A stretch of DNA of 21,436 bases from an uncultured Lentisphaeria bacterium (lineage in GTDB: Bacteria; Verrucomicrobiota; Lentisphaeria; Oligosphaerales; Oligosphaeraceae), in NCBI GenBank assembly GCA_934661755.1, contig CAKUJM010000046.1:1-21436 (forward strand), written 5' to 3'. The notes below the pieces were generated by a model that was given only the letters and a program-made list of their open reading frames with translations, was not told the DNA's origin and ran no database searches. The translations under genes and the position numbers were made by a program. Of the stretch, positions 7,312-16,267 are shown piece after piece (the stretch's first letter is position 1; each line of letters opens with the position of its first letter).

Positions 7312-8250
7312 CTATTTCAGGACTGGTGCCGCGCGCAGAATCTCAACAAAATCAACGAATTCCCGCCATGATGCGAGCCTAACCACCTGTGCGCGCAATT
7401 CGTGGTGGAAGCCGCGGCCATGGAGGTAATCGGAAATGACCTTACGCCCCAGAATCATGGCGGATTGCTCGCCATACTCCTGGACCATCAGCCAGACATG
7501 ATCGCACATGGTATCGATCAGCTCCGGCCGTGATGGTGCATAATCTACTCCCTCATTGAGGGATTTGAATATCCATGGATTACATAACGCACCGCGGGCT
7601 ACCATCAACCGCTCGCAGCCGGTTTCCCGTGACAGCCTTCTGGCGTCCTCCACCGAGAAGATCCCGCCATTTGCGGTCACCGGGATCCGCAGATTCTCCC
7701 GGACTGCGCGGATGACTGCAGTCTGCACCGGACCGGAGTACACCATCCGTGCCAGCCGGCCGTGGATGGTGAGGCCGTCGATGCCGACAGCCTCCAGCCG
7801 CCGTGCCAATTCGACGGTCACATCTGGTTCATCATCCTCCTTGAGAATCCGCATTTTCACCGTCAGCCGTCCCGGCCACAGATCTCTCATGATCTTAAGG
7901 CACTCGATGGCCCGCACCGGCTGGGTCATCAGCGCCGCGCCGGCCACCCGCCGAAGCACTTTGCGCACCGGGCATCCCATATTGAAATCCAGCGAATCGA
8001 AGCAAGACGGATGGTCGCGAAGCATCCTCGTCGCGGTCCGCACATCGGTGGGGATCGACCCCAGCAGCTGGACTTGCAGCCACTCTTCCTCCTCGCCGCG
8101 ATGGAGGATCGCCTGGCAATCCGGGTTCGCGTGTACCAATGCGCCGGCATCAACCAGCGCAGTGGTGCCATATCGCAACCCAAGCCTTCGGCAGATCCGC
8201 CGCATCGGCAAGTCGGTATAACCGGCCATTGGTGCCAGGCAGTATTCCAT
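7312..8250 (-). CDS. dus: tRNA-dihydrouridine synthase
   Basis: A flavoenzyme of 312 residues that reduces uridine to dihydrouridine in tRNA using FMN and NAD(P)H. The N-terminus LAPMAGYTDLPMR is the classic Dus phosphate/FMN motif. DFNMGCPVRKV at 88-98 carries the catalytic cysteine (Cys93). Lys132 (LTVKMRI) and His163 (TIHGR) are the expected FMN/substrate residues. VTANGGI and VARGALCNPWIF are the C-terminal FMN phosphate-binding motifs. The length is normal. A short C-terminal helical domain for tRNA binding follows from about 240. ATG 8250 is preceded by an A-rich stretch without clear Shine-Dalgarno. It is the first gene of a possible dus-esterase-hydrolase unit, although the inverted repeat downstream may separate them. 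Which Dus subfamily (A, B or C) it belongs to cannot be told here. Confidence 0.95.
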   Translation of the reverse strand: MEYCLAPMAGYTDLPMRRICRRLGLRYGTTALVDAGALVHANPDCQAILHRGEEEEWLQVQLLGSIPTDVRTATRMLRDHPSCFDSLDFNMGCPVRKVLRRVAGAALMTQPVRAIECLKIMRDLWPGRLTVKMRILKEDDEPDVTVELARRLEAVGIDGLTIHGRLARMVYSGPVQTAVIRAVRENLRIPVTANGGIFSVEDARRLSRETGCERLMVARGALCNPWIFKSLNEGVDYAPSRPELIDTMCDHVWLMVQEYGEQSAMILGRKVISDYLHGRGFHHELRAQVVRLASWREFVDFVEILRAAPVLK

Positions 8251-8398
8251 TTTTTTCTTTTTTTTCAGAGTGCGTCAGCGGGGGCAATGACTAGTTGGAG
8301 TGGGCAGATGAAGAGCAAAAAATAAGCAGGATGAACAGATGAACAGGGGATGGGGATTTTCGTCATCCCCCCTGGAGCACTTGTCTGTATTCTTCGGT

Positions 8399-8548
8399 CT
8401 CCTCGCGCGCATGCGCGCAATGCCTTGGCAGGTGGGAATCCCCCACCACCCGCCCGTGCATACGGTATTGGCAAAAAAATGCACTGGCAGTCACAATGCG
8501 AAAAATCCGCAAAAGTGTGCGATTGGCAGACACTTTACAAAGCAGGCA
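8399..8548. repeat. Family-B repeat, copy 2 (150 bp)
   Basis: Nearly identical to 8737-8887, differing by one C indel, a C/T change and a small patch (GGCAGT versus CCAAT context). It contains the 14-bp palindrome GCGCGCATGCGCGC (8405-8418), a GGTGGG/CCCACC hairpin, and at its end the invariant 32-bp core (8510-8541) with AAAGTGT/ACACTTT arms. The 148 bp between it and the dus start hold a 7-bp stem GGGGATG/CATCCCC (8346-8370) and no gene that I can support. Confidence 0.9.
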
Positions 8549-8555
8549 ACCACCC

Positions 8556-8723
8556 GCCGCCGACGGATTGTGGCAGCGCCGACGACGGATTGTGGTAGCG
8601 CCGCCGACGGATTGTGGCAGCGCCGCCGACGGATTGTGGCAGCGCCGCCGACGGATTGTGGCAGCGCCGCCGCTGGATTGTGGTAACGCCGCCGCTGGAT
8701 TGTGGTAACGCCGCCGCTGGATT
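8556..8723. repeat. Tandem array of 22-bp repeats (7 full units plus one partial)
   Basis: The unit reads GCCGCCGACGGATTG followed by TGGCAGC. Units start at 8556, 8578, 8600, 8622, 8644, 8666, 8688 and 8710 (partial, 14 nt). Units 1, 3, 4 and 5 are identical. Unit 2 has GCCGACGACGG and TAGC. Units 6 and 7 have GCTGG and TAAC. A 22-bp period is not a multiple of 3, so the array is not built as protein repeats. There are no unique spacers, so it is not a CRISPR. Confidence 0.95.
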
Positions 8724-8736
8724 AAAACCGTGTGGC

Positions 8737-8887
8737 CTCCTCGCGCGCATGCGCGCAATGCCTTGGCAGGTGGGAATCCCCCCACCACCCGCCCGTGTAT
8801 ACGGTATTGGCAAAAAAATGCACTGCCAATCACAATGCGAAAAATCCGCAAAAGTGTGCGATTGGCAGACACTTTACAAAGCAGGCA
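8737..8887. repeat. Family-B repeat, copy 3 (151 bp)
   Basis: A direct copy of 8399-8548. The 32-bp core lies at 8849-8880. In this copy ATTGGCA and TGCCAAT flank the A-run as a perfect 7-bp inverted repeat, which is disrupted in copy 2. It is followed at about 8892 by a single decayed 22-bp-type unit (gtcGCTGGATTacgg), so copy plus array looks like a larger composite unit. Confidence 0.9.
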
Positions 8888-9067
8888 GTCCCCACAGTCG
8901 CTGGATTACGGCCACCGCATCAAAACAACCGCACACCGACTCCTACAGACGGCACACGGCGGCACGCCATGCCCGACAGCAAAACCATCCGGTGCCCTTC
9001 GTAGCTATCATCCCAAGATGGATAGGCGGGGCACTTTTCCCGTCATCCTCTGTTAAGCCAAATCTGG
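8888..9067. other. Non-coding remainder with a family-A trace
   Basis: No gene is supported here. About 8952-8980 (cggcggcacgccatgcccga) resembles the family-A tail in minus orientation. An imperfect stem CTATCATC-CCAA-GATGGATAG lies at about 9004-9023. It may lie in the 3' region of the transketolase transcript, but no T-run follows it. Confidence 0.4.
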
Positions 9068-11071
9068 TTATCTGAGATAATCGGCGATGGCGGAAGCCAC
9101 CTTCTCGGGAGTGAAGCCGTATTCCTCCGCCAGCCTTGACGCCGGCGCCGAGTCCCCGAAGTGATTCAGCCCCAGTGCCAGCCCATCACGCCCGATATAC
9201 TTCTGCCAACCAGTGGCAACCCCTGCCTCGACCGAGATCCGGCGGGTGGCCTTGTCCGGCAGGACGCTCTGACGGTAATGCTCATCCTGGGCATCGAAGA
9301 GCTCCCACGACGGCATTGACACTACGCGGAGACGCCGCCCTTGGGAACGCAGACGGTCGGCGGCCGCCAGCGCCAGCCCGACTTCCGAGCCGGTGGCGAT
9401 GATGATCGCCTCGTATCCCTCGTCATCGGAGAGTACATACGCGCCTCTGGACACGGCGACGCCGGGGACCATCGTGGCAGGGAAATTCGGCACCGCCTGA
9501 CGGGTGAGCGCCAGCACCACTGGACAGGCGGCCCGCACGGCATATTCCCATGCCTGGGCCACCTCGTGCGACTCCGCCGGACGCAGCAGAACGACTCCCG
9601 GCATGGTGCGGAACATCATCAGATGCTCCACCGGCTCATGGGTGGCGCCGTCCTCGCCAACCGCATAGGAGTCGTGGGTAAAGACATATACCTCGTGGAG
9701 CTTTTGGATTGCAGCCAGCCGGATCGCCGGCTTCATGTAGTCGGAAAAGACCAGGAAGGTCGCGGTGAACGGAATGGTGTGGGTCAATGCCATGCCATTG
9801 GCGGCCAGCCCCATGGCCAGCTCGCGCACTCCGAAATGCAGATTGCGGCCGGTGCGGTCGCTGGCGGAGAAATCGCCGAAGCCCTTCATGTTGGTGTTGT
9901 TGGATGGCCCCAGGTCGGCGGAACCGCCGGTAAGCGCGGGGATCCGCGCAGCCAGCACCTGCAGCATCGCGCCGCTGGAGGCGCGGGTGGCCACGTCCTT
10001 GTCCGGAATCGCCGCCAGCAGGCTCTGCCCCAGGTCGGCGGGAATCACCGGATGCAGCAACGACTCCATCAACGCCACCTTTTCCGCCGGCGCAGCCGCC
10101 TTCCAGGCCGCAAAGTCGTCATCCCATTGCGCGGCGGCTATCTGCTTCTGGCCGATGATTTCGGCGCACAAGTCGCGCACTTCCTGCGGCACCACAAAGG
10201 ACTGTCCGGGATCAAAGCCCAGCGCCGCCTTGGTCGCCGCCACTTCCTCCGGCCCCAGCGGCGCACCGTGGGTCTTGGCGCTGCCCGCCAGATGCGGCGC
10301 ACCATAACCGATGGTGGTCTGGCCGATGACGATGCTGGGGCGGTCATGGCAGCTTTTCGCCAGGGTCAGCGCCGCCTCAATCTGGGCCGGACACTGTCCG
10401 TTGACCTTGAGGACATTCCAGCCATAGGCGGCAAAGCGCGCCGCCACGTCCTCGTTCATGGCCACATCCGTGGCGCCCTCGATGGTGATCTTGTTGGAAT
10501 CGTAGTAGAGGATCAGGTTGTCCAGACGCAGCGATGCCGCCAGGGCGCAGGCCTCGTGGCTGCAGCCTTCCATGATGCAGCCATCGCCGGAGAAGACATA
10601 GACCCGCTGATCCCTGACCAGCGCCTCGGGCATGCCGACCCGCGCATTGAACTGCTTGATGGCCATCGCCATGCCGACCGCCGAGCACAGCCCGGATCCC
10701 AGCGGTCCCGTCGTCACCTCCACTCCCGGAGTGCGGCCATATTCGGGATGCCCGGGCGTGCGGCTGCCGAACTGGCGGAAATTCTTCAGGTCGTCCAACG
10801 AGACATCGTAGCCGAAGAGATGCAGCAGCGAATAAAGCAGAATCGAACCATGGCCGGCGGAAAGCACAAAACGGTCGCGGCCAATCCAGTCCGGGCGCGC
10901 GGGGTCGAAACGCAGGAATTTCGAAAAGAGCGTGAAGGCGAAATCCGCCGCGCCCATCGGCGTGCCTGGATGGCCGGATTTGGCCTTCTGCACGGCGTCG
11001 ATCGACAAAATGCGGATGGTGTCGGCCGCCAATGCAGCGGCGCTCTTCCTGTCGGAGCAACTACAAGTCAT
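9068..11071 (-). CDS. tkt: Transketolase
   Basis: A thiamine-diphosphate enzyme that moves two-carbon ketol units between sugar phosphates in the non-oxidative pentose phosphate pathway; cytoplasmic, homodimeric in known members. The protein has 667 residues, the normal length. KSGHPGTPMG (31-40) is the first active-site loop with its conserved His34. GDGCIMEG at 162-169 with Asn193 forms the Mg/ThDP-binding motif. HFGVRELAMG in the middle domain includes the glutamate that activates the cofactor. Then follow the pyrimidine-binding domain (HDSYAVGEDGATHEPVEHL) and a C-terminal domain with IIIATGSEVGLALAA. The start is ATG 11071 because AAGGA lies 7 nt upstream; the longer frame from 11125 would run through a T-run typical of a terminator. 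It lies 110 nt downstream of prfB. No clear own promoter is seen. Confidence 0.97.
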   Translation of the reverse strand: MTCSCSDRKSAAALAADTIRILSIDAVQKAKSGHPGTPMGAADFAFTLFSKFLRFDPARPDWIGRDRFVLSAGHGSILLYSLLHLFGYDVSLDDLKNFRQFGSRTPGHPEYGRTPGVEVTTGPLGSGLCSAVGMAMAIKQFNARVGMPEALVRDQRVYVFSGDGCIMEGCSHEACALAASLRLDNLILYYDSNKITIEGATDVAMNEDVAARFAAYGWNVLKVNGQCPAQIEAALTLAKSCHDRPSIVIGQTTIGYGAPHLAGSAKTHGAPLGPEEVAATKAALGFDPGQSFVVPQEVRDLCAEIIGQKQIAAAQWDDDFAAWKAAAPAEKVALMESLLHPVIPADLGQSLLAAIPDKDVATRASSGAMLQVLAARIPALTGGSADLGPSNNTNMKGFGDFSASDRTGRNLHFGVRELAMGLAANGMALTHTIPFTATFLVFSDYMKPAIRLAAIQKLHEVYVFTHDSYAVGEDGATHEPVEHLMMFRTMPGVVLLRPAESHEVAQAWEYAVRAACPVVLALTRQAVPNFPATMVPGVAVSRGAYVLSDDEGYEAIIIATGSEVGLALAAADRLRSQGRRLRVVSMPSWELFDAQDEHYRQSVLPDKATRRISVEAGVATGWQKYIGRDGLALGLNHFGDSAPASRLAEEYGFTPEKVASAIADYLR

Positions 11072-11099
11072 TTCGATGTCCTTGGTCTGGGGATGCATG

Positions 11100-11125
11100 A
11101 AAAAAAATGGCCGGGTGGGCGGCAT
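11100..11125 (-). terminator. Possible intrinsic terminator or attenuator after prfB
   Basis: On the minus strand, a short stem (ATGCCG / CGGCCAT with one bulge, loop CCCACC) is followed directly by eight T (plus-strand A at 11100-11107). It lies between prfB (stop at 11182) and the transketolase ribosome binding site. Nearby are a 7-bp hairpin GGCGTTT/AAACGCC (about 11157-11175) and a 12-bp palindrome GCGGCGCGCCGC. The stem is short, so read-through into tkt is likely. Confidence 0.45.
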
Positions 11126-11181
11126 CCGCAGCAGTGCGGCGCGCCGCGCTCCCCTGGCGTTTTTGGGAAACGCCGTGCCGG

Positions 11182-12313
11182 TTATGCGGTGGCGGGGTTG
11201 CCGCCTCTTGCCGGAGCCCCCTGGCGCAGGTACTCATTGATGAATGGATCCAGATCGCCGTCCAAGACCGCCTGGACATTGCTGGTCTCGTATCCGGTGC
11301 GCAGATCCTTGACCATCTGGTAGGGCTGGAGGACATACGAGCGGATCTGGTTGCCGAATGCGTTGTCACCCTTCTCGATGTCGTTCTGCACCACCGCTGC
11401 CATCCGCTTGTCCTCCTCGATCTGGTAGAGGCGCGCCTTGAGCAGGTTCATGGCGATGAAGCGATTCTGGTGCTGGGAGCGTTCCGACTGGGACGCCACC
11501 ACGATCCCGGTCGGCAGATGAGTTATGCGCACCGCGGACGATGTCTTGTTGATGTGCTGGCCGCCGGCGCCGGAGGCATGGAAGACATCCACCCGCAAGT
11601 CCTTCTCACTGATTTCGATGTTGATTTCGTCATCAATCTGCGGCAGGACATCCACCGAGCAGAAGGAGGTGTGGCGGCGCTTGTTGGCGTCAAATGGCGA
11701 GATGCGCACCAGCCGGTGGACGCCCTTTTCGCATTTCAGATAGCCGTAGGCGAATTCTCCGGAAACCGACATGGTGATGTACTTGATCCCGGCCTCGTCG
11801 CCCAGCTGCATGTCGTTGATGGCAAACTCGAAGCCGCGCTTCTCAAACCAATGCAGGTACATGCGTTCCAGCATCGCGCACCAGTCGCAGGACTCGGTCC
11901 CGCCAGCGCCGGCACGGATGGTGATGATCGCGTCGCGGGAATCCATTTTGCCGGAGAGGAAGCTGACCAGCTCCAGTCGGTCCAGCCCCTCGCTGAAGGA
12001 ATGCCATTCAGAGTCGGCCTCCGCGTACAGCGGCGAGTCGTCGCCCTCCTCGGCCGCCAGCTCCGCCAGGGTTGCCAGGTCATCAGCCTGCCGGCACAGC
12101 CGGTCGAAGGGCTCGATGACATTCTTGAGGGCGCTGACTTCCTTCACCACCGCCTGCGAATGATCCTGCGAGTCCCAGAAATCGGGACGGGCCATGCTGG
12201 CCTGGAGCAAATCGAGCTTTTCGCGCTTGACCGCGACGTCAAAGATACCCCCTCAAGTGTTCGCAGCGCTGCCGGGCTTCGGACACTTTGCTTTGCAATT
12301 CTTCCCGTGTCAT
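11182..12313 (-). CDS. prfB: Peptide chain release factor 2, with programmed +1 frameshift
   Basis: RF2 recognises UGA and UAA and triggers peptide release on the ribosome. It is encoded in two frames. Codons 1-24 run from ATG 12313 (MTREELQSKVSEARQRCE, then HLRGYL) to an in-frame TGA at 12241-12239. Reading continues in the +1 frame from GAC at 12240, giving 376 residues. The RF2-specific codon-recognition tripeptide SPF is at 205-207 and the catalytic GGQ at 250-252, the same numbers as in E. coli RF2. The peptide-release region reads SGAGGQHINKTSSAVRI. The gene follows the acyl-CoA ligase gene by 46 nt and is followed by transketolase. A TTG start at 12210 would drop the conserved N-terminus and is not favoured. 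Regulation is autogenous: low RF2 lets the ribosome pause at UGA and shift frame. Confidence 0.96.
12238..12253 (-). promoter_or_regulatory. prfB +1 programmed frameshift site
   Basis: AGG GGG TAT CTT TGA C is identical to the well-known E. coli prfB site: an internal Shine-Dalgarno-like AGGGGG, the slippery CTT codon, and the UGA stop followed by C, a weak termination context. The Shine-Dalgarno-like spacing to CTT is the canonical three bases. Confidence 0.95.
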
Positions 12314-12338
12314 GATGGTATGTGCGTGATGCAGATGC

Positions 12339-12356
12339 GGGCGGATGACTCCGCCC
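12339..12356 (-). other. Hairpin between ligase stop and prfB start
   Basis: GGGCGGAGTCATCCGCCC on the minus strand forms a perfect 7-bp stem with a 4-nt loop. It starts 3 nt after the ligase stop codon and ends 26 nt before the prfB ATG. No T-run follows, so it may be an RNA-stability or translation-control hairpin and not a terminator. Confidence 0.6.
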
Positions 12357-12359
12357 ATG

Positions 12360-14201
12360 CTATTTTACTACGCCGGTGTTGCCGACCGCGATATTCTCGT
12401 CCTTCAGGCTGTCGACGATCCGCGAGCTGGGCACCGAGAGGGCGCTCTTGGTGGCATTGGCCTCGCCATTGGCGGCCAGGAAGGCGTCGATCTGGCTGCG
12501 GTAGATCTCCTTGATCTTGTAGCGGCGCACCTTGAGAGTGGCGGTCATGGTGCCGTCCTCCATGGAGAAATCGGGCAGGACCAGCACATCCTTGGGCTTC
12601 TGGTAGTTGGCCAGATTCGCCGTGGTGCGCTCGACCTCCTCCTTCACCAGCCGGTGCAGCTCTTCCGGGGCATGCTTCTCGCGATCCTCCTTGGCGACAT
12701 TGACGCAGACGTACACATTCTTGCACTTCTCGCCGATCACCACCGCCTCGGTGATCAGCGGCGATGACTTGACAGCATCCTCAATGTACTCCGGATGGAG
12801 CTTTTCGCCGCCGTAAAGCACAATCATTGACGAATTGCGGCCATGGATGAAGAGGAATCCGTTCTTGTCCATGTGTCCGACATCGCCGGTATTGAGCCAG
12901 CCGTCCTCCATGGTCTTGGCGGAGGCGTCAGTATGGCGCCAATAGCCCTTCATCACGCAGTTGCCCTTGACCAGCAGCTGCCCGGTGATGTTCTTGCCGC
13001 GCTCGCCTTCCTCGTTCTTGAAGGTGTAGTCGCCGCCGTATTCCGGCTTGAGCCACGGCATCAGCAATCCGCACGACCCCAGCCGGTACTGGTCCTGCAG
13101 ATTGCTGGAGATCACCGGCGAGGCCTCGGAAAGGCCGTATCCCTGCAGGACCGGCATGCCGCAGAAGCTGAAGAAGCTCTGCACATCCAGGTCCAGCGGC
13201 GCGCCACCCGAGACAAAGAGCCGCACCTTCCCACCCAACGCCTTGCGGAATTGACTGAAGATAAACGGGTTATAGAAGAACTTGTGATAGAGCATCCGGA
13301 AGATTCCGCCATTCCAGCTGGTGTTGGCGGTGAAAATCCGGCTGGCATTGTAGATCGCATTGTCGATCAGCCTGCGCTTAAAGCCCTTGACGGAGTCGAT
13401 CTTCTTGCGGAAGGCGGCATGGAGGTTGTCCATGATCCGCGGCACCACCAGCACCAGCGTCGGCTGGTATTTGCCGATGTTGCGGCTGAAATCCGCAATA
13501 TTGTGAGGAATGCTGGTGCGGCACCGCCCCATGATCGAACAGCCGATCTCGCAGGTCATTGCATAGGCATGCCAATAGGGCAGCAAGGACATGATGCGGT
13601 CATTTGAATGCACACTGAAGCACTGCAAGGCCGACCAGATGTTCCACCACAGATTCCGGTGGGTCAGCATCACGCCCTTCGGCTTGCCGGTGGAGCCGGA
13701 AGTATAGATGAGCACCGCGACGCTGTCCAGCGCCGCATCGACGTTCTCCTGGATATGGTGCAGCGGTTCCAGCTGGAATTGCCGGACCGGGATCTCCGAC
13801 CAGTCGATCACCGGGATGGCGCCGGCATTGGCGGCGGCCTTCTTCACAAAGCCCTTCTCCGCCAGGATCACCGTGGGCTCGCAGTCCGCGATGACAAACG
13901 CCATCTCATCGTCGCCCAGGCTTTCGCAGATCGGCACCGCAATGGCGCCCAGCAGCCAGCATGCATAGGCGAAGCGGAAATGGTTGGGATGCTTGGAGGC
14001 AATCGCGGCCACCCGGTCGCCGGCCTTGACGCCATGCTTGTCCCGCAGGTACTGCGCCCAGGACCGCACCTCGCCGTAAAGCTGTGCATAGGTGGTGTCG
14101 GTGAACTGCCGTCCGTCCGAAGTTGTCAGCACGATGCGCCGAGGCACCGCCAGGCAACTGTCACTGAACACCTCAATCAAGTGCTTGGGATTTGCTTCCA
14201 T
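12360..14201 (-). CDS. AMP-dependent acyl-CoA ligase (long-chain fatty acid--CoA ligase type)
   Basis: Activates a carboxylic acid, most likely a long-chain fatty acid, with ATP and then CoA. The protein has 613 residues. The ATP-binding loop YTSGSTGKPKG is at 166-176. VSGGAPLD, then GYGLSEASPVIS, bind adenine and acyl substrate. GWLNTGDVGHMDKNGFLFI and GRNSSMIVLYGGEKLHPEYIE form the hinge and the start of the C-terminal lid. The catalytic lysine is in MTATLKVRRYKI at about 557. Length and motifs resemble the bacterial FadD15-type branch (MLYHKFFYNPF, FRKALGGKVRLF). The start is placed at ATG 14201 (MEANPKHL); an upstream open extension to 14261 would overlap the arm of the rpsT terminator. 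The A- and G-rich leader (AAAAGACGAG) may serve as ribosome binding site. No promoter stands out in the 42 nt between terminator and start. Substrate is inferred only by similarity. Confidence 0.9.
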   Translation of the reverse strand: MEANPKHLIEVFSDSCLAVPRRIVLTTSDGRQFTDTTYAQLYGEVRSWAQYLRDKHGVKAGDRVAAIASKHPNHFRFAYACWLLGAIAVPICESLGDDEMAFVIADCEPTVILAEKGFVKKAAANAGAIPVIDWSEIPVRQFQLEPLHHIQENVDAALDSVAVLIYTSGSTGKPKGVMLTHRNLWWNIWSALQCFSVHSNDRIMSLLPYWHAYAMTCEIGCSIMGRCRTSIPHNIADFSRNIGKYQPTLVLVVPRIMDNLHAAFRKKIDSVKGFKRRLIDNAIYNASRIFTANTSWNGGIFRMLYHKFFYNPFIFSQFRKALGGKVRLFVSGGAPLDLDVQSFFSFCGMPVLQGYGLSEASPVISSNLQDQYRLGSCGLLMPWLKPEYGGDYTFKNEEGERGKNITGQLLVKGNCVMKGYWRHTDASAKTMEDGWLNTGDVGHMDKNGFLFIHGRNSSMIVLYGGEKLHPEYIEDAVKSSPLITEAVVIGEKCKNVYVCVNVAKEDREKHAPEELHRLVKEEVERTTANLANYQKPKDVLVLPDFSMEDGTMTATLKVRRYKIKEIYRSQIDAFLAANGEANATKSALSVPSSRIVDSLKDENIAVGNTGVVK

Positions 14202-14243
14202 CTCGTCTTTTGATCTCACGCGTTGCTGCTGATGAATCAACGC

Positions 14244-14294
14244 AAAACGGGACGCGAACACCGTAGTTTTCCTCTACGTTCGACGTCCCGTTTT
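14244..14294 (-). terminator. Intrinsic terminator of rpsT
   Basis: Arms AAAACGGGACG (14244-14254) and CGTCCCGTTTT (14284-14294) are perfectly complementary. They enclose a second paired region (GCGAAC...GTAG with CTACGTTC, one bulge). On the minus strand it is a strong stem ending in TTTT, 47 nt past the rpsT stop codon. Its symmetry would allow termination in both directions. Confidence 0.85.
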
Positions 14295-14341
14295 GTTCCC
14301 GAACCGGCAATGCAGGGGGGGGCAGGGGATAGGCGATGAAC

Positions 14342-14620
14342 CTATGCCATCTTGGCGACCCGTGCGAAGAGGCGCCCCTTCTTGCGGTCGGCCTTGTTCT
14401 GGTGGATGACGCTGGTCTTGGCGGCCTTGTCCAGCTGGGCGAAGCACAGTGAAAGCAGGTTCTTTGCCTCGTCCTTGTTGCCGGCGGCAATCGCGGCATC
14501 CAGGGCGTTCTCGGCGGTGTGGACGCGGCTCTTGCGGGCGCGGTTCATGGTGCGCTTCCGGGCATCAGCACGCATGTGCTTGGCCGCGGAGTGAAGGCGG
14601 TGCGGTTTGGTATTGGCCAT
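14342..14620 (-). CDS. rpsT: 30S ribosomal protein S20
   Basis: A small basic primary 16S rRNA-binding protein of 92 residues, normal for S20. Hallmarks are the N-terminal MANTKPHRLHSAAKHMRADA with its Lys/Arg-rich helix, RKRTMNRARKSRVHT, and the C-terminal QNKADRKKGRLFARVAKM. It forms a three-helix bundle in known structures. The gene is alone, with its own promoter (14691-14720) and terminator (14244-14294), and has a leader of about 65-70 nt. There is no clear Shine-Dalgarno before the ATG, which may relate to the translational autoregulation known for S20 in other bacteria (inference). Confidence 0.97.
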   Translation of the reverse strand: MANTKPHRLHSAAKHMRADARKRTMNRARKSRVHTAENALDAAIAAGNKDEAKNLLSLCFAQLDKAAKTSVIHQNKADRKKGRLFARVAKMA

Positions 14621-14690
14621 AAGTCGGTTCTATAAAGACTGGATGTTGTTGTGTTATATGTGGAATTGATTGATGTTCTCGCGCAACTGC

Positions 14691-14720
14691 ATAATATGCC
14701 ACACTTTTGCCATTTTTCAA
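14691..14720 (-). promoter_or_regulatory. Predicted sigma-70-type promoter of rpsT
   Basis: On the minus strand TTGAAA (14720-14715) and TATTAT (14696-14691) are separated by 18 bp. This is close to consensus in both boxes and points at rpsT about 70 nt downstream. The spacer contains GCAAAAGTGTG, which also begins the family-B core. Confidence 0.65.
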
Positions 14721-14796
14721 CTTACGCCGATTGCAAAGCCGCCGGCGGTACCGGGGTTGTGCCACATGCGTCCCGCGTCGCCACAGCGGCACAGCA

Positions 14797-14860
14797 CAGT
14801 CCCCCCCTCTCTGCAAGGGGAGGCTGTGGGTGCGGATGGCCCAGGGAGAACGAGTGCGGC
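14797..14860 (-). repeat. Possible degenerate family-A copy
   Basis: The sequence ccctctctgcaaggggaggc, then ggagaacgagtgcgg, resembles the first hairpin and leader of family A in minus orientation with several changes. It lies just past the gltD stop codon. Similarity is short, so this is tentative. Confidence 0.35.
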
Positions 14861-14876
14861 CGCCGCCGTTCCGCCG

Positions 14877-16262
<1,386 letters not shown>

Positions 16263-16267
16263 GGTCT

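Noticed and set aside
8556..8723. CRISPR array
   Set aside because: The 22-bp units are directly adjacent with no unique spacers, and no cas gene is in the window.
9341..11323. Open frame of 660 codons on the plus strand
   Set aside because: It is antisense to transketolase, whose motifs are complete. GC-rich codon bias makes such antisense frames common.
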